NCBI GenBank assembly: GCA_907164885.2
Contig: OU015493.1
Location: 117,687,693 to 117,751,692 of the forward strand
Direction: 5' to 3'
Length of the DNA stretch: 64,000 bases
From: Dolomedes plantarius
Taxonomy: Eukaryota > Arthropoda > Arachnida > Araneae > Dolomedidae
Notes under the pieces: generated by a model
The model's database searches: none
Told to the model about the DNA's origin: nothing
The model's input: only the letters and a program-made list of their open reading frames with translations
Part shown: piece after piece, positions 25,309 through 37,396 of the stretch
Position numbering within the stretch: the stretch's first letter is position 1
Layout of the letters: each line of letters begins with the position of its first letter
Program-made: the position numbers and the translations under genes

Positions 25309-25840
25309 TGTATGTCGGGTGGTCTTTTCCGTTCTTTCTCTCGAATAAAGATGCAAATATCCACGAAAGGCGTTTATTGAACTTGATACACAACAGATAC
25401 ACACAAAGAAAAATGAAATAATTTACACAGAGGAATCTTTATGACACTCTAGCCTACTCGCTGAGAGTATTTCTACCTCACTGAGAATGTTCACAGAGAC
25501 CGTTGCAACGTCTCTAACCTAAGTCGCTGAGCTTGTTACCTCGGGCTCTTCGAATTCTCAACTGTCTCTCTTCTTCCCTTGGCCTTCTACAACCGTTGGG
25601 AGTAGCACCTGTCCCTCTGGAATTTCCACCTAGGCCACCCACCGCGATGTCCTGCAGTCTGTGCTTGGGGGCACTTTCTCCCCTTTCCACTAATTACAGA
25701 GGAGTCAGTGACAGCCGCTTACTCCCTTTTGTTCTATGTCTACAAAACGATCCTATGTGGTCTCTATCTCTAGCTAAAGGCGCCTGATACTACAGATGAC
25801 GTGCTGAGGAATGTTCGGCTTTAGCATCCAAACAGTCACA
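25309..25840 (-). mobile_element. Possible solo LTR, minus orientation
   Basis: On the minus strand this GC-richer block could begin TGTGACTGTTTGG and end CCCGACATACA, with AATAAA (in CAATAAACGCC) near its 3' end. That arrangement fits an LTR. Flanking bases do not give a target duplication, so boundaries and class are uncertain. Open frames inside are not convincing genes. Confidence 0.35.
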
Positions 25841-26271
25841 GTCAAAGTTCGTTTATTACGGACAGGTGCAGAAAACGCTTAACAAGAACACATGGCTTCT
25901 TAATATCAACAGTAAAAAATAAAGGTGACAACTAATTTCTAACTTTTTGTAGTTCATCCCGCCAAGGACCATGAGGAGGGATTGTTTGTGTGGACAATCC
26001 ATAAATACGAGGATCGCCAAATTCTTGGATATGAAGGGAGAATACAATCGAAAATTCCAGAAGAGCGTCGGGAGACGGGGGGGGGCATGAAAAAGGACTG
26101 CAGTGAGAGGAAACAAGGGGGAACATTTTATAATCACTATCTAACGCAATGGACACACCTGCTTACGATAACAAACAAATAAATCGGAAATTTGCGAAAA
26201 AGGTAAGAAAACAGAATTGAGAAAACGGAGTTAGGAATGGAATTCAAAATAAGGGAATTAGATCAAACTAT

Positions 26272-26741
26272 TATAGAGTATAGCTCACTTCTACCCGCAC
26301 TTGGGTGTATATAATTTGAAATGGCACTCTAAATGAATTTGATACAAACACAGTTTATACATGAAACAATGTTTATTGAATTCGTTGCACATATAGAATT
26401 TGCTTTTACAGCAATAAGCATACGTACTACTTGTACGGAATATATATTAGCATTCAATAAAAATACTCTTTGCAATACTCCCAACCTAGAGAGTCAAACC
26501 AGCAGTTCTGCCACGTAAACTTTCGGCTCTCTAAGCACTAGCGCAGGATAGTACTGGAGCTGCTTACCTCGTAGCTCCCTCTCGCTTATCTATCAACCCT
26601 CTTTCAACCTTTCAACTTAATCAAGCTGCTTGGTATTTATACCAAGCGCGTATGCCGAAATTAGCATATCTCAAGCAGCTTCTTTAATTCATTCACTCAA
26701 AAGTTGGATTCTTGTGAATCGAATCTTATGTATACCTTACA
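26272..26741 (-). mobile_element. LTR-like repeat, copy 1
   Basis: On the minus strand it reads TGTAAGGTATACA, then a TATAAATA box (in CTTGGTATAAATACC), an AATAAA signal and a TATATACA end, followed by about 35 bp of further homology. It matches 58985-59445 in opposite orientation with small indels. Promoter, poly(A) signal and TG/CA ends suggest an LTR, probably solo. No clear target duplication. Confidence 0.6.
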
Positions 26742-27183
26742 CGATTAGAAGAAAAAGAAGTAGTAAAGTGGAAAATAAACAAGTAATTTTATGGGTAAAT
26801 ATTTTTCCACGCAGCAGATAAAGATAACGTAGATATGTCATTGACTGAAATTTAATCATTTAAGTTCATCATTCTAATCATTTGATAGTGTTCCTTTTTT
26901 ATTTCCAATTTCATAGGGAACTTGACATACAACGTGAAAATACAGGGAGGAGAAGTAACAATAAAACGATTTGAAAATGATAAAGCTGACCGTATTCCTT
27001 TGGCCTTTTATTTGGTCTAAACATATTTTTGTCTCTTTATTTATATCTTTTGACGATGCGGAGCTGGTCAGGCACCACTCTTAATATTTTACTAAACAGT
27101 GTTTCAAAAACTCTTCCTTTCTGTAACGCTTAACAATGCGAGATATTTCATTCTTTGTAAACAGCCCTCTCACATTCTTTTAA

Positions 27184-27716
27184 CACGCTCACTGCCATGT
27201 TCACTGCTATCATTTTGTATCATTTTGTATTCACTGCCATGAGTATCACCGGTGAGTCTCAAAGTATTTTCATTCTGTGTCGTGAGCATCACCCGTGGGT
27301 CAACGGTATCATTGCATATTATGTTAAATAAAATTTCCTGGGCAGTTCAGCAATGACTTTATGTTTGTAGGTGGCACTCTACGATAACAGTTCTTTAAAA
27401 AGATCAAACTTGGACCCCTGTACCAACTATTATGGGCTCGGAAAAGTTTTTGTTTGAAAGTTTGTTATTTTCTTACTGTCGCAGCCCCGTGTGCAGTGGG
27501 TTAGCATTTTATATTTTTAAGCTCAAAACGATTGTTTTTATTGGGAAAAAAATGTAAGTTTCTGGTTTTTTTACCAAAACTATTTGGATTTTTCTTGATA
27601 TCTGTTATTTTTAATGTTTTGACATGTTTTGAACCCTTTTACAAACAGTTAAACTAGTGTTTTTAAGTTTGGCATACCGGTGATAATTTTAACTTCCTAT
27701 GGGGGCAGTGAACGTG
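27184..27716. mobile_element. piggyBac-type miniature element
   Basis: Terminal repeats CACGCTCACTGCC and GGCAGTGAACGTG match at 12 of 13 positions. Both ends abut TTAA (27180-27183 and 27717-27720), the piggyBac target duplication. Length 533 bp without transposase coding. Confidence 0.8.
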
Positions 27717-28325
27717 TTAAAGTGTTTTCTGTAAAGAAACTCATAACAGACATTGCAAACCGAAACACGTTCAACGAGTTATTTGTTTAGAGTAATTTGT
27801 AACGAATTCTTAGTTTGCAATAATGTTAATTCTAAAATATAAAAATATTTCTATTACAGTTTTAAACACCGCGTGTAAAGTGAATAAAATATAAATATTT
27901 TCCGTTTTCCTGGATTCGATGGGATTGAATAAGTTCTCTTCAGAAAGTGCACACAAAATAAAATTTATTATTCTGTAAACTCTTCAGGCGCATACACAAA
28001 TACTAACAGATAACACATAACAACTGTCTTCTATACAACAGAAAACTCTAAAAGCACAAGTCAGGATAACAGAGACTTCAATACAATACTCGCCTAGCGC
28101 GCTCTCAATACATTCAATTCTCAGCTGAAAAGAACACTGACTTCCAGGTTCAGGTTCACGTATTTCAACTTGTCGGAGCTCCAAGGTCTGTAGGACTTTA
28201 TCTCCAATTGTAACATTATGCATTAGAAATATATTTGCTCAGCAGGTAATTAAATATCATAAATAGGCCCTTATCAGTAAAAACATAATACAAGTAAAAA
28301 AAGTAATAGTAAAATAAAAGCAAAC

Positions 28326-28396
28326 GTCGGGAATCGCACCCGGGAGAGAAAAATTACAAGGCGCACGCGCATCCACTGGGCCAGAGTTGCCACAGT
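28326..28396 (-). repeat. tRNA-like SINE head directly after a LINE ORF
   Basis: On the minus strand GGCCCAGTGGATGCG (box A) and GGGTGCGATTCCCG (box B) are spaced as in a tRNA. The outer sequences GCAA and TTGC can pair for only four bases and the T stem has a mismatch. It is therefore a tRNA-derived SINE head or tRNA pseudogene, not a functional tRNA gene. It begins within a few bases of the stop codon of the jockey-type ORF on the same strand. Confidence 0.7.
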
Positions 28397-29388
28397 TATT
28401 TGCGGTTAGCACAGTGGGAGTAGTCATAGTCGGAAAACTCAGCTATAATCTCATTGCGAATGTCAGGAATATTATCAAAAAAATCTTAGAGTTTAAGTGC
28501 AGTTTCCTTGAAGGAAAGGATACTGAAGTCTCGTCGTATGGTTTCATTAGACATATAACGGATCGCTCGGCGAATACGTCTGAGAGTCAAGTTCTGGATG
28601 ACCTCCAGTTTATGGATATGAGTTTTCGCGGCGTAGAACCAGACCGGTATTGCATACAGAGAGCTACGGGGAGAATAACTTGTTTAAAAAGAAGGACTTT
28701 GTTTCTCATGGAAAGATGGCTGCCGTACATTAATGAGAGAAGTTGCATGGTAACAACTTTACATTTTTGTACTAGTTTATCGACATGGAATTTCCATGTC
28801 AGCCTGTGATCAAGGGTCTCACCAAGATAAGTCACAGTGTTCTCCGATTCAATAGTCGAATTGTAAAGGTAAAGCCGGGGCGGATTACAGTAACGATTGG
28901 AAAAGAAAATCTCGTGGCACTTAGAGGGATTGATTCGAATTTTCCATCGCGTGAACCAACTCTCTAAAGCGTTGACATGCCGTTGGATCTGACTGGCAAG
29001 ATAATTAATGTTGTGAGAGGTAGAGAGGATAGCTGTATCGTCCTCATAGAGGGCAAGAAGAGTATTAATTCCTCTAGGAATATCATTCAAGTACAAATTA
29101 AACAGGGTCGGTCCGAGAATGCTACCTTGAGTAACATCTGAAGAAATATGGAAATTACGTGAAAGATCGCGATTAATGCGGACAACAAAGTTACTATTAT
29201 GGAAATAGTTATGAAGGAGGTGAATAAGAGAGTCGGGCAATTTAATATCGATAAGTTTATAGATGAGACCAGGGTGCCAAACCTTCTCAAAAGCACATTT
29301 AATATCCAGAAAGAGAGCACCAGTGGGTCTCTTAGCAATCAAGCCGTCGATGGCAAATTCCACAACACGAAGGAGTTGAAGGGTAGTA
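28396..29388 (-). pseudogene. Jockey-type LINE reverse transcriptase, 3' part
   Basis: This is the downstream half of a non-LTR retrotransposon RT on the minus strand. Visible motifs in order are TTLQLLRVVEFAIDG, GALFLDIKCAFEKVWH (catalytic Asp block), VTQGSILGPTLFNLYLNDIP and ALYEDDTAI at about 29050. The usual YADD reads YEDD, an alanine-to-glutamate change next to the catalytic aspartates. After about 28669 the frame shifts by one base and continues as YAIPVWFYAAKT and HKLEVIQNLTLRRIRRAIR, with an internal TAA near 28497, ending at TAA 28396-28398. The upstream half is at 31416-31854, separated by a pogo-like insertion. The element is dead. Confidence 0.9.
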
Positions 29389-29930
29389 GAGGAGAAGGTG
29401 GGATTATGGACCCTGCATTTATTATGGAGCCCCTTAATATCTGACCTATGCGCAGGTGCAGACACTAATTATCGCTGTGATCTTGAGCCCCTAGGTGGCT
29501 GCAATGGATAGTCAAGGTCATTGACCCCAGTTCACTCGCGAATGATGATCTGTGGCCAACTGTTTGTTTTTCGAGTTTTCAAACTTTTTCTGAGGAAAGT
29601 AAAAGGGAATATTTTACATATCTACTACTATGTTTTGTAAAAACTGATTCCTGTGCCTTATTCTACACGACATGAAGTTGAGCTAGTCCGAAATTAAATT
29701 CGATGCAATTCATAATGTGAAAAACGAGTTTGTTTCCAAGATGGCGATGTTTGAAATATGGACCCCCATGGGTGCTGGTATTATGGACCCGGGTCCATAT
29801 TACCAATAACCGGTTTCGATGATGTAATAATAATGCTTCCGTGAGAAAACGCGATTCCACAGACGATTTCATTGTCATACATTTTATTTTTATGTTTTCT
29901 AATCCTTTTCGGTTATTCTGGAAACTAAGA

Positions 29931-31044
29931 ATGCAAGTTGAAAAGAAATCTCCCGCTAGCAAGGACGCTGTAGTGCGCAGAAGAAGTTGGGATAAGGTGA
30001 AGATGGTTGAGGCTATCCAGAAACTAAGATGCGGAGAAATTGGACTAAAGGAGGCTGCCAGGGTGTTTGGTGTATCAAGAACAACTTTGAGATTATTGGC
30101 TTCACAAGTGGATAAGCCAGCAGCAGATATGGTTATACAAAAACTAGGGTTTGGTTTTGGTTTGGAGCACTACTGTCCACTTTTGACTGGACAATTGTTT
30201 TTAGCCCTTTTTTTCAACAAGGACGAATTAGACAGGGACCTACAGTTTAAAGCCGATTCCGATTGGCTACAAACATCCATGCCATTAGAGGAACTCGAAC
30301 CCACAGGATCTGAACCAAATGCCGGTGCCCTAGCCATTCGTCCCATCACCTGGCACAAAAACTAGGGAGGAAGCCTGTTTTACCAGATTACACTGAACGC
30401 AATAATATCTCCCACACTTTCATAAACAAAGCAGCAGGGAGAGACGGGCTAAACCGATTCCTCACTCGTCAGACAAATTTCGATCAGAAAACCTACAGGG
30501 ACGTCATATTCAAGTGCAGAAGGATTCACACGTGAGCAGGTGGCTAGGTTATTTTTATTTGCTGGAAGGCTTGTGTTCTGGGAATCATTTCCAGAACCTT
30601 CAATGTAGATGAGACTGGTTTAAGTGTGGTTCAGTCAAAAGTTTCCCAAGTCATCGGGTTGAAGAGAAAACGTCAGGTGGGAGCTCTGACTACAACTGAA
30701 TGTGGTTCTCTGGTAACTGTAGTTTACTGCATGAGTGCTGGGGGAACATATTTTTCGCCAATGATGATATTTCCTTGTAAAATCTTCATGGATCAGCTTA
30801 TGAATGGAGCCCCATCCGGAGCAATTGGAATAGCTCATCCCTCTAGGTGGATACAAGCCCATATGTTTACAGAGATGGCCCAGACCAGCAAGAAGCATCG
30901 TGCATCTTCTGTGAAGGTGCATTCAAAGATGACACATGGGGAGAAGTTTGGATTCGTTGTGTGATGAGCCTACACTGGATACATTCTGTGTGCACCAGAG
31001 CCGAAGCTGAGTTTTATATTTGCGACTTTTGTCACCAAAATTGA
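29931..31044 (+). pseudogene. pogo/Tigger-like transposase, broken
   Basis: From ATG 29931 the product starts with a pipsqueak/CENP-B-type HTH (RRRSWDKVKMVEAIQKL and AARVFGVSRTTL). A SINE interrupts it at 30150-30355, after IQKLG; coding resumes as RKPVLPDYTERNN. Frameshifts and stops follow near 30530. The DDE domain then appears as FNVDETGLSVVQSK (first catalytic Asp) and VGALTTTECGSLVTVVY. The region with the second and third acidic residues is deleted near 30900. The C-terminus has a Cys-rich PHD-like segment (CIFCEGAFKDDTWGEVWIRC, then HSVC and CDFC), ending at 31044. Such a C-terminal finger is known in some pogo-related transposases. Not functional. Confidence 0.88.
30150..30355 (-). 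mobile_element. tRNA-derived SINE inside the pogo element
   Basis: The 12-bp direct repeats CAAAAACTAGGG at 30138-30149 and 30356-30367 bound the insertion. On the minus strand a box-A-like GACGAATGGCTAGGG and a good box B (GGGTTCGAGTTCC) mark a tRNA-derived head. The tail at the left edge is built of AAACC-type units. Same family as 38332-38502. Confidence 0.92.
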
Positions 31045-31415
31045 CGTTTTTTTTATATATAGATAATATTTGATGATCCAGCTGTTTAATAATATATTAT
31101 CTTTCTTTCACTTTTTCATTAGAAAATTTTTCGCTTTTTTGTTTCCAGCTGTTTAATAAATAGATAAATGAGTTTTTTTGGAAAAAAAGGTGGGGGTCCA
31201 TATTACCCTCCACTTTGGGTCACCTGCAAGTTTTGACATTTTTCACTTATGGTATTGTATACATCTTAAATTTTGATTTGACGACAAATCCACTTAAGGA
31301 TGGTTAGATGATGAGTTATGGAAGAGGTTAGAGCCCCAAAATATGAAAATCAGTCTTTGGTATGACCACAGTGAGCCAAAAACAAAAGGGTGGTCCATAA
31401 TCCCACCTTCTCCTC

Positions 31416-31854
31416 TATTATGCTGGGCTCTGAAGCCGAATTGTTCAGGAATAATTATGTTATTGTCATCCAGGAAGTTAAATATTGTATTAAGAATAAC
31501 GCGCTGAGTAATTTTACTGAGAAAACACAGTAAACTAATTGGGCGGTAATTTTGAGGAAGATTGTGATCAGCACCAGGTTTATGTATGGGACTAACAATA
31601 GAGGTTTTCCAGCACGTGGGGAAGTAGTTAAATTTAAGAATCGCGTTAATTGTAACGGTTATGTACATAATAATGTTAATAGGGAGATGGTTAAGGACAC
31701 AGTTATTAATGTTGTCATTACCCGGTGCTTTTTTGATTTTAAGTTTTTGAATAATGTTGGTGATTTCAGCAACGGAAGCCGGATCAGTATCTTGGGTAAG
31801 GGGGTAGAGAGAAAATTTTGAACAGTGGTGAGGACAATTCACACTGACTTCCAA
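31416..31854 (-). pseudogene. Jockey-type LINE reverse transcriptase, 5' part
   Basis: Upstream half of the RT, minus strand. Conserved motifs are IIQKLKIKKAPGNDNINN, FPTCWKTSIVSPIHKPG, NYRPISLLCFLSK and PEQFGFRAQH. The frame is open from 31854 to the pogo junction. There is no endonuclease domain upstream, so the copy is 5'-truncated, as most LINE copies are. Confidence 0.9.
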
Positions 31855-31860
31855 TGCGAA

Positions 31861-32760
31861 TCTCAGGTATATTTATAGACTTCCAAAGGGCCCCCTATCG
31901 GCCGCCAGCTAGAAATCTCCAGAACGTTTGAGAAAGGTCTAGAAGGTAGGTGACCATTTGGCACCATATTGCTAAATTTGACGAAATATCGCCAAATTTG
32001 GTGACCAAAATAAGTCACCAAATCTATTCCGATTTGGTAATAACTCTCATATTTGGTGAGATTACCATAGACTTGTAAAATTCGTAACAATATAAATAAT
32101 ATAAACAATGCTAATATTGAAATATCTATGTGACGAAAGTATGTAATTCATTAATAATATATAAATGCATGTAAATAAATGTGCGACAAAAATAAAAAAC
32201 GTATGTTTGAAGTTAAATAGTTAAAATACACTATGTTTTTATTTTATACATTATTTTTTTTTATTTTTTTATTTTTTTATCTTTTTAAATTTTTAACTTT
32301 TTTTTAAATGCTGGGGGTTACTGAGACATCTTTCCGGAGTTGTTGTGTTTTTTTCCCTTAAATTTGAATAACAAGTAACAATCCAAAACTCTTCATAGGT
32401 TCAGACACGTGTTCATATGAAAAAAAATAACCTTGATTTCATAACCATCTGTTATTTGTGCTTTCCGAACCACGGAGAATTTTTTTTTTGTATAACTTGT
32501 ATGCCATTTTGTATAACTTGTATGCAATTGCTGTACTTCCTTCTAAATCTAATTATTGTTTTAGGTATTGAAAGTTCTATCGATAGGGAAATATCTCATC
32601 ATTGTAAATAAAGTTTGAATAGATCAAGAACATGCTCCATTATCCATACGTAATTATGCAATCATCTATTGAAAAAAAATGAATATTTATGATCTATTAT
32701 TCCCAAAGTGAAGTATGGCTCTTAAAGAATAGAAAGGAATAATTTACTTTCTGACAGATG
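31861..32760. other. Intergenic AT-rich DNA
   Basis: No coding signal. 31930-32070 is peculiar in repeating short CCAAATTTGGTGA-like words on both strands, but no defined element emerges. Confidence 0.5.
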
Positions 32761-32771
32761 TTTTTTAAAAA

Positions 32772-32780
32772 TTATATAAA
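32772..32780 (+). promoter_or_regulatory. Possible TATA box of the secreted-protein gene
   Basis: TATATAAA lies about 95 bp upstream of the chosen start codon. This would allow a short 5' leader. No transcription start can be seen directly. Confidence 0.35.
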
Positions 32781-32873
32781 TATTAAAACTTTCTAGTAAA
32801 AAAGTACGCTGAGAGTTTTAAATAAAACTCTCCAGGTGTGTTTCTCCATAGTTAGATGCAAAAAGTTTTCACC

Positions 32874-33027
32874 ATGGTAAAAAGGAGAGAAATACTTGCA
32901 CTATGTTTTATTACATTATTTTCCCATGTTTCTAGTATGGGTGGTATGACTGATTCGAAAAAAGACCAATGCAAAACAACTGAACGTGATATTTATCCTT
33001 GCTACCATGACTTGCACTGCCTAAAAG
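32874..33027 (+). CDS. Exon 1: signal peptide and first three mature cysteines
   Basis: Encodes the start, signal peptide and the segment with DQC, YPC and LHC. The donor is AAG|GTAAGA at 33027/33028. It ends one base into a codon. Confidence 0.75.
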
Positions 33028-36000
33028 GTAAGACATTTTAACAAATTTCTAACATTCCAACATCGGAAGGGTTAATAATACCTTATTATAGCTAATATTA
33101 ATACTTATTTATATTTTTTATACTGCTATCATTTTTTATATTATTGTAATTTTTTGTCTGATAACTATTACCATAATTATTTCTATTTGTAAGGGTATTT
33201 AAACTGTACTTGCAACCTTAATTTAAACATTTCCCTTTATAGTTTGATCTATTTTATAATTCCGTAACCAGGGAGCAATGCTGGCTCACCTATAGGGTGC
33301 TCCCATAATAAAGTAGCCAGTAAAATAGCGGTGAATAACAAAAGGTAAATGTCTAACGACAAGTGCCTCCACATTAGGAAAAAAAATCCGTAACTTGAAA
33401 AAGTTTTAGCTTAAGAAAATTGAGATAAAAGTAGCCCTATTAAAGTAGCTTTAAAATTCCGAAAGCGGTAAATACTTTTTTAAACATTTTACGTTAAAAA
33501 AGTTTAAAAATAAATTTTTTTTAAATATAGCATATGAGGAATCTTTTATCAATGGGATCTTCTTTTTTTCTTTTTTTTTTGAATTTTTTTTTTACAGGAC
33601 CTAAAGACTGTAAATGTCTTTAGGTCCTGCCAGAATTTGAATTTTATACTCATAAACCCATTGTACGCACTAACAGCAAAAACAGGCTTTTAAAAGAAAA
33701 ATCGTGCTAAAAAACTTGTTTTAACATCGTTGAGTGAGAACTTGTACCCAGACCCGAGCAGACGTCCGCCACCACACTGAGTGGTCTTTCCAATATATTG
33801 TACTCTATACGGAGTCCAATATATTCTACTCTATAGAGCTGAAATCGTCAGTTTGGGCTTTGAAGTCTGTGGTTCTGTTTTGGGAATGAGTATTCTTAAG
33901 TTTTCCGTGTATCTTACAAGAACGTTACTTCCGGTGAGCAAGTTTACGAGAAGTATAATTTCCCTTGATGTTTTGATCTTCCAAAAACTTTTAAAGAGCA
34001 TCTCCCAATGCCCAAGATTTTTCTAATCAAACGCAATTAATTTACATGTATTCGTTAAACCCTTCACTTTACCATGCTATTTAAACAGTAATAATCACAA
34101 TGATTTTTCTGAATATTACAATAAGTTTATAGATTGAAAGGTGCATCTTACTTAGCTTTTAAATGTATCTCATAATGAAATCAACGGAAAACCAAGAACT
34201 TTTTCCTACGTATAAAACAGATATCTTGCCTTTATTTATCATTGTAGCTACTGTTTTCACAGGAGTGTGATAGTGTATTACATAGTTTGTTTATTTTTTT
34301 TTTAGAAAATGTTCAGAAATTTAAAAAGAAATCAATTGTTAAATTATGAGCTACACAAAGAAATCGTGAAGTAACATTTTAAAATCTAATCTACAAACTA
34401 TACCAGATGGAACAGCACTACATTACACTATTTTAATTTTTATTTTTTAAGTATGTATACTTAAATATTCATTAATAATTATGGGCTGTTCAAAAAAATT
34501 AATTCAAGGTAGGTTAATAGTGGAACAGAGTCTTGAGTCACCAGACACGGTTCTTTGAAACTGTGGCGTACTTTTGTTCAACAGCAGAGAGATTATCACT
34601 GTCTTAAGGTTTAGACCTAATTATGGAATAGCCCTAAATATTCTTAATAATACTGCTCAAAGTGATACTTTTTGCAAATATTAATTATTATTACTATAAT
34701 TAATATGCCCCCCTGGCCAGAACAACTCCAGCCCTGGTCCACAGAGGCACATAAATATTGCATATTTCGTGTGATTACACAGTTTATTTTATAAGGTCTG
34801 TCTAAACATTACCAAATCTCGGGATGCAATGGGTGATAAGAGAGCGGAACGCTGCTTAAAGCAGTACAGTAGAGTGTAAGTTGTTCGTACAGTACAGTGT
34901 AAGGTTTTAGACGATCAGTAGATTGTTGAAATGGATTTGAAAGAACCTGTCAACGTCTCAGACGAGAGTGAAGGTGAAGTAGACGTGACAGAGAGCAGAG
35001 GGTATTCCACTCAGACGCCACGGCTGCATTTGATGAAGCGCTACGTAATTTGGCGTAATTTGGCTTCAAGGGAGGGGTATTCTTCTCTTCGACAAAAAAA
35101 TTTAACAGTTTTTTTCAAACCAATGTAGTTCAGTAATAATTAGTTCAATAAATTGTCTAACTTTGAATTATCTTGTAATTTTCAGAAATATACTTTAAAT
35201 TACTAAGTATTACTGTGGTTTTATTGTAACCTTGGTTCTTTTTGACTTTTGGTTTCGGATTAAGCGGACTTTCGGATTACCGAAGTTCGGATTATCGGGA
35301 CTCTACTGTAATTGCTTCTCGTCAATGGAATTTTCTTTGGTCTAGTAATGAATTGATAAAGTGTTCTTCCTCATTCATTACTTGATTTAAATTTTGTTGA
35401 AAGAAAGGTTGGTAATTTTAAAAAGTCGGAGTAAGTTAATTACTTCTCATCAAGGGAACCTTCTCTCTCTTCCCCTTACTTCTTAGATAACTGATAGAAT
35501 CCTGAAAGAAAGGTTGGTAGCTTAAAAAATGAGTTTTTTGCAACTTAATGGAGAAAATCGAAAAAGGAATTCTTTTTAAAATATATACAAATCAAAAAGA
35601 TGTCAATTACTTCTCACTTCAAAGAGTCTCGCCAACTCGTCATTATCGCGTCACTCTAGATTTTCTGTGAAAGTAGCGCTGAATGTGCCAAACATCCAAG
35701 CATCTGTCACTAAAAAGATGTTTCTCGTATTTTTAGGAATGAAATACATTAATTACCTTGCCTAGTTTCTGCTTCGAGTTCTATACATAGCACACAACAC
35801 AGCTTTCTAACTTGTTATTTAGTACAAATAAAATACTAAATATAAATATATAATCGGTACATTATTGGTAATAGGAGGAGAAGGAAAGTTAACAAATTCC
35901 CAGATCCAAAGACTATTCTTAGTATTATTCTCAAAGATTAATTTTTTTAGCTGTAACGGTAACAATTTCCTTTTTTTCTTTTTTTTTTTTTTTTTGTAAA

Positions 36001-37316
36001 TTGTGTGTATGAAACTTTAGGTCTTTCGAATTTTTCTCTACTGCATTGTTATGGAAATCCTTCAAGGAAAAAACCATAAGCACTGCAGTGCCTTAATCAG
36101 CTGTAGTAGCGAAAGATTAAATAAAATATATCATGAAATTGTATTCAATGTAATGTGTAAGCAATTTAATGCACACGAACCTTTCATATCCAAGTACAGT
36201 TTAAAAAGTTTACAGTGTCTGGAATTTTCAAATAGTGTTTTCAAAGAATTTCAACAAGTTTTTTTCCTTTTGTTTACACGTATATATGTGCGTAAGTAAT
36301 AATTCTGATATTCATACTAAATCATTTTCAAAAAAAATTTTATTGCAGGAGAAGAGGTCTTAGCGGAATTTAAAGAATGTCACAAACTATTAACAGATGG
36401 TGTAAGATTATTTTTTATATTATTATTAGAAATAAACAATTACAGGGGAATGTTCTTTACTCCTCATCATCAGTGTCAGAGAAAAAACATGTTATTGTAC
36501 ATAAGATTCAAGGGAAATCTAATTCTTAACCCCTAATATTCACATTAAAAATTATTTCTGTCTAAAAGAACATGTGAAAATCAACAGATAAAATTGCTTA
36601 TAATCATTACTGAAGCGCACAACACTTTAATATCCTTATGTTTGTAATATTTAAAATTTCTGACACCATATAAAACAGGAATTAATTTTCCCTTATACCT
36701 ATGGCATGTTTATCTACATTAAAAAATATTTCGAATATTTTAAATATCTTGACAAATATGAAATTTGACGAAAAACATTTCTGTTGAATTTCTACTTGTA
36801 TATAATAGAAAAAATTATTTTGTTTTAATTTTGAATTTTTAATAACGTAGTTTGTTACCTCGATTTGTTTGGATTTCCTTGAGGGGGCAACAAAAAGTTC
36901 GAACAATTATTGTGCTGGTATTCAAGTTTTATTGAATTCAGTATGACTTAAACTGCTTTGAAATTGAGAAGTTCTACTCTAAAGCTAGGTGTCTGTAGAG
37001 CTAGAATACTTTATTTTCTGTATCCCTGACTCTCTGAATCCTCCTATCCCATCTATCATTTTTCTGGAGTTAACTGAAAGGAAGTCGGATATGCACACAT
37101 ATTCTTTAAATGTATCACAATGGGGCTTCACACTGAGCTCTGCTTGTTATATATGATAAGCTCTACAATATGCATGAAGCAAAATGACTCATCCATGAGA
37201 ATATTAAATTCTCCTCTGGGGGGGGGGGCGTATAAAGGAAATTTACGCTGATCTTGGTACCGTGTAATGGGTGATATTCGAAATTCTCTAGGGATAATAT
37301 TGTAGAAGGAATGCGC

Positions 37317-37396
<80 letters not shown>

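Larger units (their letters stand above)
29389..31415 (+). mobile_element. pogo-like transposon inside the LINE
   Basis: Perfect 24-bp TIRs occupy 29389-29412 and 31392-31415 (outer sequence GAGGAGAAGGTGGGATTATG). TA duplications lie at 29387-29388 and 31416-31417. Removing the element and one TA rejoins the LINE frame exactly at FRAQH-N-TTLQLL, proving insertion into an existing LINE. It carries a broken transposase, itself interrupted by a SINE. Confidence 0.95.

Noticed and set aside
28326..28396. Functional tRNA gene
   Set aside because: The acceptor stem pairs for only four bases, the T stem has a mismatch and no anticodon stem forms. tRNA-derived SINE head preferred.
34486..34635. MITE with GGGCTRTTC ends
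   Set aside because: The shared end is only nine bases with no clear target duplication, so it was not listed.
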